Shown here piece by piece: positions 33,601 through 36,059 of a stretch of 36,059 nucleotides of DNA (its first letter is position 1; each line of letters begins with the position of its first letter). This DNA comes from Pseudomonas sp. ZH-FAD (GTDB lineage: Bacteria > Pseudomonadota > Gammaproteobacteria > Pseudomonadales > Pseudomonadaceae): contig NZ_PGLR01000053.1 of assembly GCF_002803095.1 (NCBI RefSeq), positions 1 to 36,059 of the forward strand, read 5' to 3'. The notes below the pieces were generated by a model. The model was given only the letters and a program-made list of their open reading frames with translations. It did not search any database and was not told the origin of the DNA. The position numbers and the translations under genes were made by a program.

Positions 33601-34137
33601 TCAAAGCTCGTCAGGGATCAACGCCAGCAGATCGGTCACACCCACATCCACGCCCGCCTGGGTTAGTAGCGTCGTTGCCTGCCCGCGGTGATGCGTCTGG
33701 TGGTTGAACAGGTGCATCAGCAGGGCGAAGAAGTGCTTTTGCGCGGCCGCACCCTTCATGTTGCGGTAGCTCAGCGGCTGATCCAGCTGCTCTTCGCCCA
33801 TCTCGGCGGCCAGGGCTTCGATGCAACTGTCCAGCTGTTTACGCAGTGCAGCCAGCTCGCGTATATCCGCACCCATCAGTTGATCCAGGCGTGTCGGCAT
33901 TTCCAGCTCTGCGAGCGTTTGCAATGCCTGAAAGTTCGCCGGGTGCGCGGTGTAGCGCCCCAGCCAGATACGGTCGGCCACCAGCAGATGATTGAGCGTG
34001 CCGAGGATCGAGCCGAAGAACGCGCCGCGCTCGGTGCTCAACGCCTCGTCGGACAAGCTGGAAGCGGCTGTGTAGAGCCGTTCGTTCATCCAGCTGTTGT
34101 AGCGTGCCATCAGGCGGATATGGTCGGTTCTCTGCAT
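33601..34137 (-). CDS. DinB-family metal-binding protein
   Basis: A 178-residue four-helix protein of the DinB/YfiT superfamily. The metal-binding triad is His50 (GTLNHLLVAD) with His146 and His150 (FNHQTHHRGQ). Enzymes of this fold include thiol-dependent transferases and hydrolases; the role here is unknown. ATG 34137 is chosen over a TTG at 34143, since AGG sits at about the right distance. It starts 23 bp after the SDR at 34161-34862 and is probably cotranscribed with it. The name DinB here does not mean DNA polymerase IV. Confidence 0.88.
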   Translation of the reverse strand: MQRTDHIRLMARYNSWMNERLYTAASSLSDEALSTERGAFFGSILGTLNHLLVADRIWLGRYTAHPANFQALQTLAELEMPTRLDQLMGADIRELAALRKQLDSCIEALAAEMGEEQLDQPLSYRNMKGAAAQKHFFALLMHLFNHQTHHRGQATTLLTQAGVDVGVTDLLALIPDEL

Positions 34138-34160
34138 GGCCAATACCTGTTCTTGTCCTT

Positions 34161-34862
34161 TCAGAAACGCTCGTCGGCAATGGCCGGTAGCACCAGCTCA
34201 CGCACGTAACTGGCATCGGACAGGTTCAGTAGCGTTCGCACCAGAGCGACGACATCGTGCAGTGGAATCAGCTGACCTTCACCATTTTGCGCCGCCTGCT
34301 CCACTGGCGTTTGCAAGCCATCCTGGGTATTGAGGTAGCCCAGTTGCAGGCAGGTGACGGCCAGACGCTGATCGCGAAAACCTTCGCGCAGGGTCTCGGC
34401 GATGCCTTTGAGGGCGAACTTGCTGGCGCCGAAGGTGACTTCCGGGCGGCCACTTTGCGGCAGGGCCGAGGTGGAACCGGTGAGGATCAGTTGCGGCTTG
34501 GCGCCGCCGAGCAGGCGCGGTAGCAGGCGTTTGAGCAGCAGCAAGGTCGCGCCGATATTGACGCTGACGATCTCGAGAATCTGCGCGTCGTCGTCCTGCA
34601 GAAAACTGTAGTCATCCTCGAACGCGCGAGTTTCCCAGATCCCCAGGTTGTAGATGATCGCGTCCAGACGCTGAGGCGACTGTGCTTCGATGGCGTCCAC
34701 GGCCCGCAGCGGATCACTCATATCCGCCTCGATCCACTGTATGTCCGTGGCCAGATCGGCCGGGCGGCTGCGTGAAATCCCGATCAGCTCGTGGCTTGGC
34801 GCCAAACCCTCTACCAGTGCACGGCCGAGGCCTCGGCTGGCTCCGATCACCATGATGCGCAT
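34161..34862 (-). CDS. Short-chain dehydrogenase-like protein with Phe in place of the catalytic Tyr
   Basis: A 233-residue SDR-fold protein. The nucleotide-binding start MVIGASRGLGRAL is typical. The usual NNAG is YNLG, the Ser region LTGSTSALPQ is present, and the YxxxK motif reads FGASK: the catalytic Tyr is replaced by Phe, while the Lys remains. Without the Tyr, ordinary dehydrogenase chemistry would be crippled, so it may bind NAD(P) for sensing, or use another residue. AAGGAGG precedes ATG 34862, an excellent ribosome-binding site, so it should be well expressed. The DinB-family gene follows on the same mRNA. Confidence 0.88.
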   Translation of the reverse strand: MRIMVIGASRGLGRALVEGLAPSHELIGISRSRPADLATDIQWIEADMSDPLRAVDAIEAQSPQRLDAIIYNLGIWETRAFEDDYSFLQDDDAQILEIVSVNIGATLLLLKRLLPRLLGGAKPQLILTGSTSALPQSGRPEVTFGASKFALKGIAETLREGFRDQRLAVTCLQLGYLNTQDGLQTPVEQAAQNGEGQLIPLHDVVALVRTLLNLSDASYVRELVLPAIADERF

Positions 34863-35018
34863 CCTGTACCTCCTTGACTCATGCAGGGATCTTCCATGAC
34901 TCAGGCGAGAGTGATGCTCGCCCGAGAGAGGAAAGACTGGGACGTTAATGGCGGAGTTGGCGGTGGGTCAAACGGGATATGCCGCGCCAGCACTCATTGT
35001 GTGAGGGGTTGCCCTCAG

Positions 35019-35083
35019 CGTCACTCCCGCTTGGGCGGGAGCCCGGAGAGCCGTTCTGGATTCCCGCCCGCGCGGGAACGACG
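35019..35083. repeat. Two-hairpin CTCCCGC/TTCCCGC repeat
   Basis: CTCCCGC/GCGGGAG (35024-35041) and TTCCCGC/GCGGGAA (35061-35078) form two hairpins. The outer ends CGTCACTCCCGC and GCGGGAACGACG are also mutually complementary at 9 of 12 positions. This is the widespread proteobacterial GGGAATCCAGA-type intergenic repeat. It lies in the gap between the VOC gene's stop and the upstream side of the SDR. Confidence 0.8.
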
Positions 35084-35116
35084 GTTGCAGCAGGGCTTAC
35101 GGATTCCGGGGACGGA

Positions 35117-35479
35117 CTATCGACCGTCCGGCTGCGACCATACGGCAAACTCGTTGCTACCCGGTTCGACGAAGTGAAAGCGTCTGCCGCCGGGGAAGGC
35201 AAAGATCGGTTTGACGATTGTCCCACCGGCAGCCTCGACCTTGGCCAGGGTGTCTTCCAGCCGTGCGCTATAGAACACGATCAGCGCACTGCCGTTATCG
35301 CTGCGTGCGGACATCTCGGCGCTGAAGAAACCGCCATCCAGGCCTTCGTCGGTGAAGGCGGCGTAATCGGGGCCGTAGTCCGTGAACCGCCAGCCGAAAG
35401 CGGCCTGGAAGAAGGCTTTGGTAGCCGGCAGATCGCGGCTGGGGTATTCGACGTAATTGATCTTCTCGTGGGCAGGCAT
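35117..35479 (-). CDS. VOC-family (glyoxalase-like) protein
   Basis: A 120-residue single vicinal-oxygen-chelate domain. It has the first strand INYVEYPSRDLPATKAFF with a potential metal ligand Glu, a middle GGFF loop (about 50), and the closing strand HFVEPGSNEFAVW with a second Glu. Family members include glyoxalases, dioxygenases and antibiotic-binding proteins; nothing here chooses between them. AAGGAACC precedes ATG 35479. It is 32 bp downstream of the helix-hairpin-helix gene and may share its transcript. Confidence 0.85.
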   Translation of the reverse strand: MPAHEKINYVEYPSRDLPATKAFFQAAFGWRFTDYGPDYAAFTDEGLDGGFFSAEMSARSDNGSALIVFYSARLEDTLAKVEAAGGTIVKPIFAFPGGRRFHFVEPGSNEFAVWSQPDGR

Positions 35480-35511
35480 GCCGGGTTCCTTGGCAGTGAA
35501 AGAGAGGGAGG

Positions 35512-35748
35512 TTACTGACGCGATTTGGCCAGATCGATGGCCGCCTGAATAGCCGCGCGTGCTTGCGGGCTGTTCTTCCAGCAGGTGGAGCCCAACTGAC
35601 CGGCTACTGCGGTGACGATATCGCTGACACTGGCTTCGGCCAGTTCCTGCAAGGAGTTTATGCCGATCTGTTCGAGTCGCTGCACGACGGTCGGGCCTAC
35701 GCCTTTAACTTTTAGAAGGGCTTGGTGTTCTTCTGTTGGGAAGGGCAT
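35512..35748 (-). CDS. Helix-hairpin-helix protein (Cdd1-like)
   Basis: A 78-residue protein. LLKVKGVGPTVVQRLEQIG (11-29) is a clear helix-hairpin-helix with the GVGP turn, which binds DNA or RNA backbones non-specifically. The rest, including the CWKNSPQARAAI stretch, resembles the small Cdd1-type proteins of unknown function. The ribosome-binding site before ATG 35748 is weak. It is the last chromosomal gene before the right-hand IS fragment. Confidence 0.75.
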   Translation of the reverse strand: MPFPTEEHQALLKVKGVGPTVVQRLEQIGINSLQELAEASVSDIVTAVAGQLGSTCWKNSPQARAAIQAAIDLAKSRQ

Positions 35749-35775
35749 AGGGGTTGTTACCGCGCTTTGGTTGAG

Positions 35776-35795
35776 GGGCGGGCTTTAGCCCGTCC
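35776..35795. repeat. Short hairpin, GGGCGGGCT type
   Basis: GGGCGGGCT (35776-35784) pairs with AGCCCGTCC (35787-35795) across two bases, with one G-U pair. The core, GGGCTTTAGCCC-like, recalls the small REP-type elements of Pseudomonas. It lies upstream of the helix-hairpin-helix gene. Confidence 0.6.
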
Positions 35796-35934
35796 CAGTG
35801 AGCGAAACGAGCGGTTTGAGCCACTAGTTAGGGCTTTGGTTTTGCTGAACCATGCCCGAAATGTTTGGAAAGCGGCTCTTCACAGTGATGGATTATTTTC
35901 CCTGTTTTTGGGTCGGTCACTGTTTCTTGGTAAG

Positions 35935-36059
35935 CATCATTGGGCGGTTGCAGAAGCTGAGTGCAACACGGTTACTGGATTGAAGCAGGTGCATCATGCT
36001 GCAACGCCACTACTTCTGTCATGACCTCAATCGGGCATTTCCAATTGAAGCGCTTGCGC
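35935..36059 (-). mobile_element. Right-edge fragment of an IS30-type insertion sequence
   Basis: The transposase tail at 35972-36058 is followed by TTGCACTCAGCTTCTGCAAC and CGCCCAATGATG, which resemble the end of IS30-type elements (CGCCCAAT near the tip). I place the outer end near 35935, with an error of about 10 bases, because the inverted-repeat partner lies outside the window. The 140 bases to its left hold no gene I can support. Confidence 0.45.
35972..36058 (-). CDS. IS30-type transposase, C-terminal fragment
   Basis: On the minus strand from the right edge, the frame reads RKRFNWKCPIEVMTEVVALQ and ends in TAA at 35974-35972. The R-K-R-x-x-W-K-x-P-x-E-V pattern is the usual end of the IS30-family DDE transposase. 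Only 28 residues are visible; the rest lies outside the window. The family call is from recall of that C-terminal pattern and needs a search. Confidence 0.6.
   Translation of the reverse strand, partial: RKRFNWKCPIEVMTEVVALQHDAPASIQ

Noticed and set aside
35722..36024. A 100-codon plus-strand frame at the right edge
   Set aside because: It runs across a palindrome and the end of the IS30-type element and has no recognisable domain.

Overview
The window reads as a chromosomal segment of a gamma-proteobacterium of the genus Pseudomonas. It is about 60-65% G+C, with Pseudomonas-type SMC, ZipA, LigA, PrmB and AroC, an AlkB2-type alkane hydroxylase, and Pseudomonas-style REP palindromes. From memory, the gene order on the left (guaD, xdhC, xdhB, xdhA, alkB2, GntR regulator, smc, zipA, ligA) matches the PA1521-PA1529 stretch of P. 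aeruginosa. The order from folE to the MFS gene matches about PA1674-PA1682. The P. mendocina/oleovorans group is a plausible home, but I cannot fix the species. Both ends of the window lie in insertion-sequence fragments (IS3-type OrfA at the left, an IS30-type transposase tail at the right), so this may be a whole contig that broke at repeats.

Left block (1-8.1 kb, minus strand): purine catabolism. XdhA/XdhB form xanthine dehydrogenase, XdhC inserts the molybdenum cofactor, and GuaD makes xanthine from guanine. A strong sigma-70 promoter upstream of xdhA has its -35 box inside a nested 39-bp palindrome, a likely operator. Upstream of this lies alkB2, divergent from a GntR/FCD regulator; the region between them carries two different perfect 17-bp palindromes.

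Central block (8.3-16.3 kb, plus strand): the regulator gene runs into smc, then zipA and ligA. The last ~700 bp of ligA is compositionally foreign. A frameshifted piece of what looks like the original ligA BRCT end lies directly downstream. This seems to be the scar of an old integration, and it sits exactly where the two P. aeruginosa-like syntenic blocks join.

Middle block (16.4-26.1 kb): a glutaredoxin/GST-like protein, folE, an Smr-domain protein, a small membrane protein, an isochorismatase-fold hydrolase with Ser in place of the catalytic Cys, a 42-residue membrane peptide, prmB, a tail-anchored coiled-coil protein, a secreted alpha/beta hydrolase, aroC, an MFS transporter, an acireductone-dioxygenase homologue that has lost three of its four metal ligands, a small PLDc_N-type membrane protein and an exported histidine phosphatase.

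Right block (26.1-36 kb): an alkA-ogt alkylation-repair operon. Next is an AraC regulator divergent from a flavin monooxygenase/esterase/short-chain dehydrogenase operon, the same layout as virS-mymA of Mycobacterium tuberculosis. Then come an RraB-domain protein, a glutamine amidotransferase, an SDR (catalytic Tyr replaced by Phe) with a DinB-family protein, a VOC protein and a helix-hairpin-helix protein. Most intergenic spaces carry long palindromic repeats of several families. I found no tRNA, rRNA, CRISPR array or prophage.
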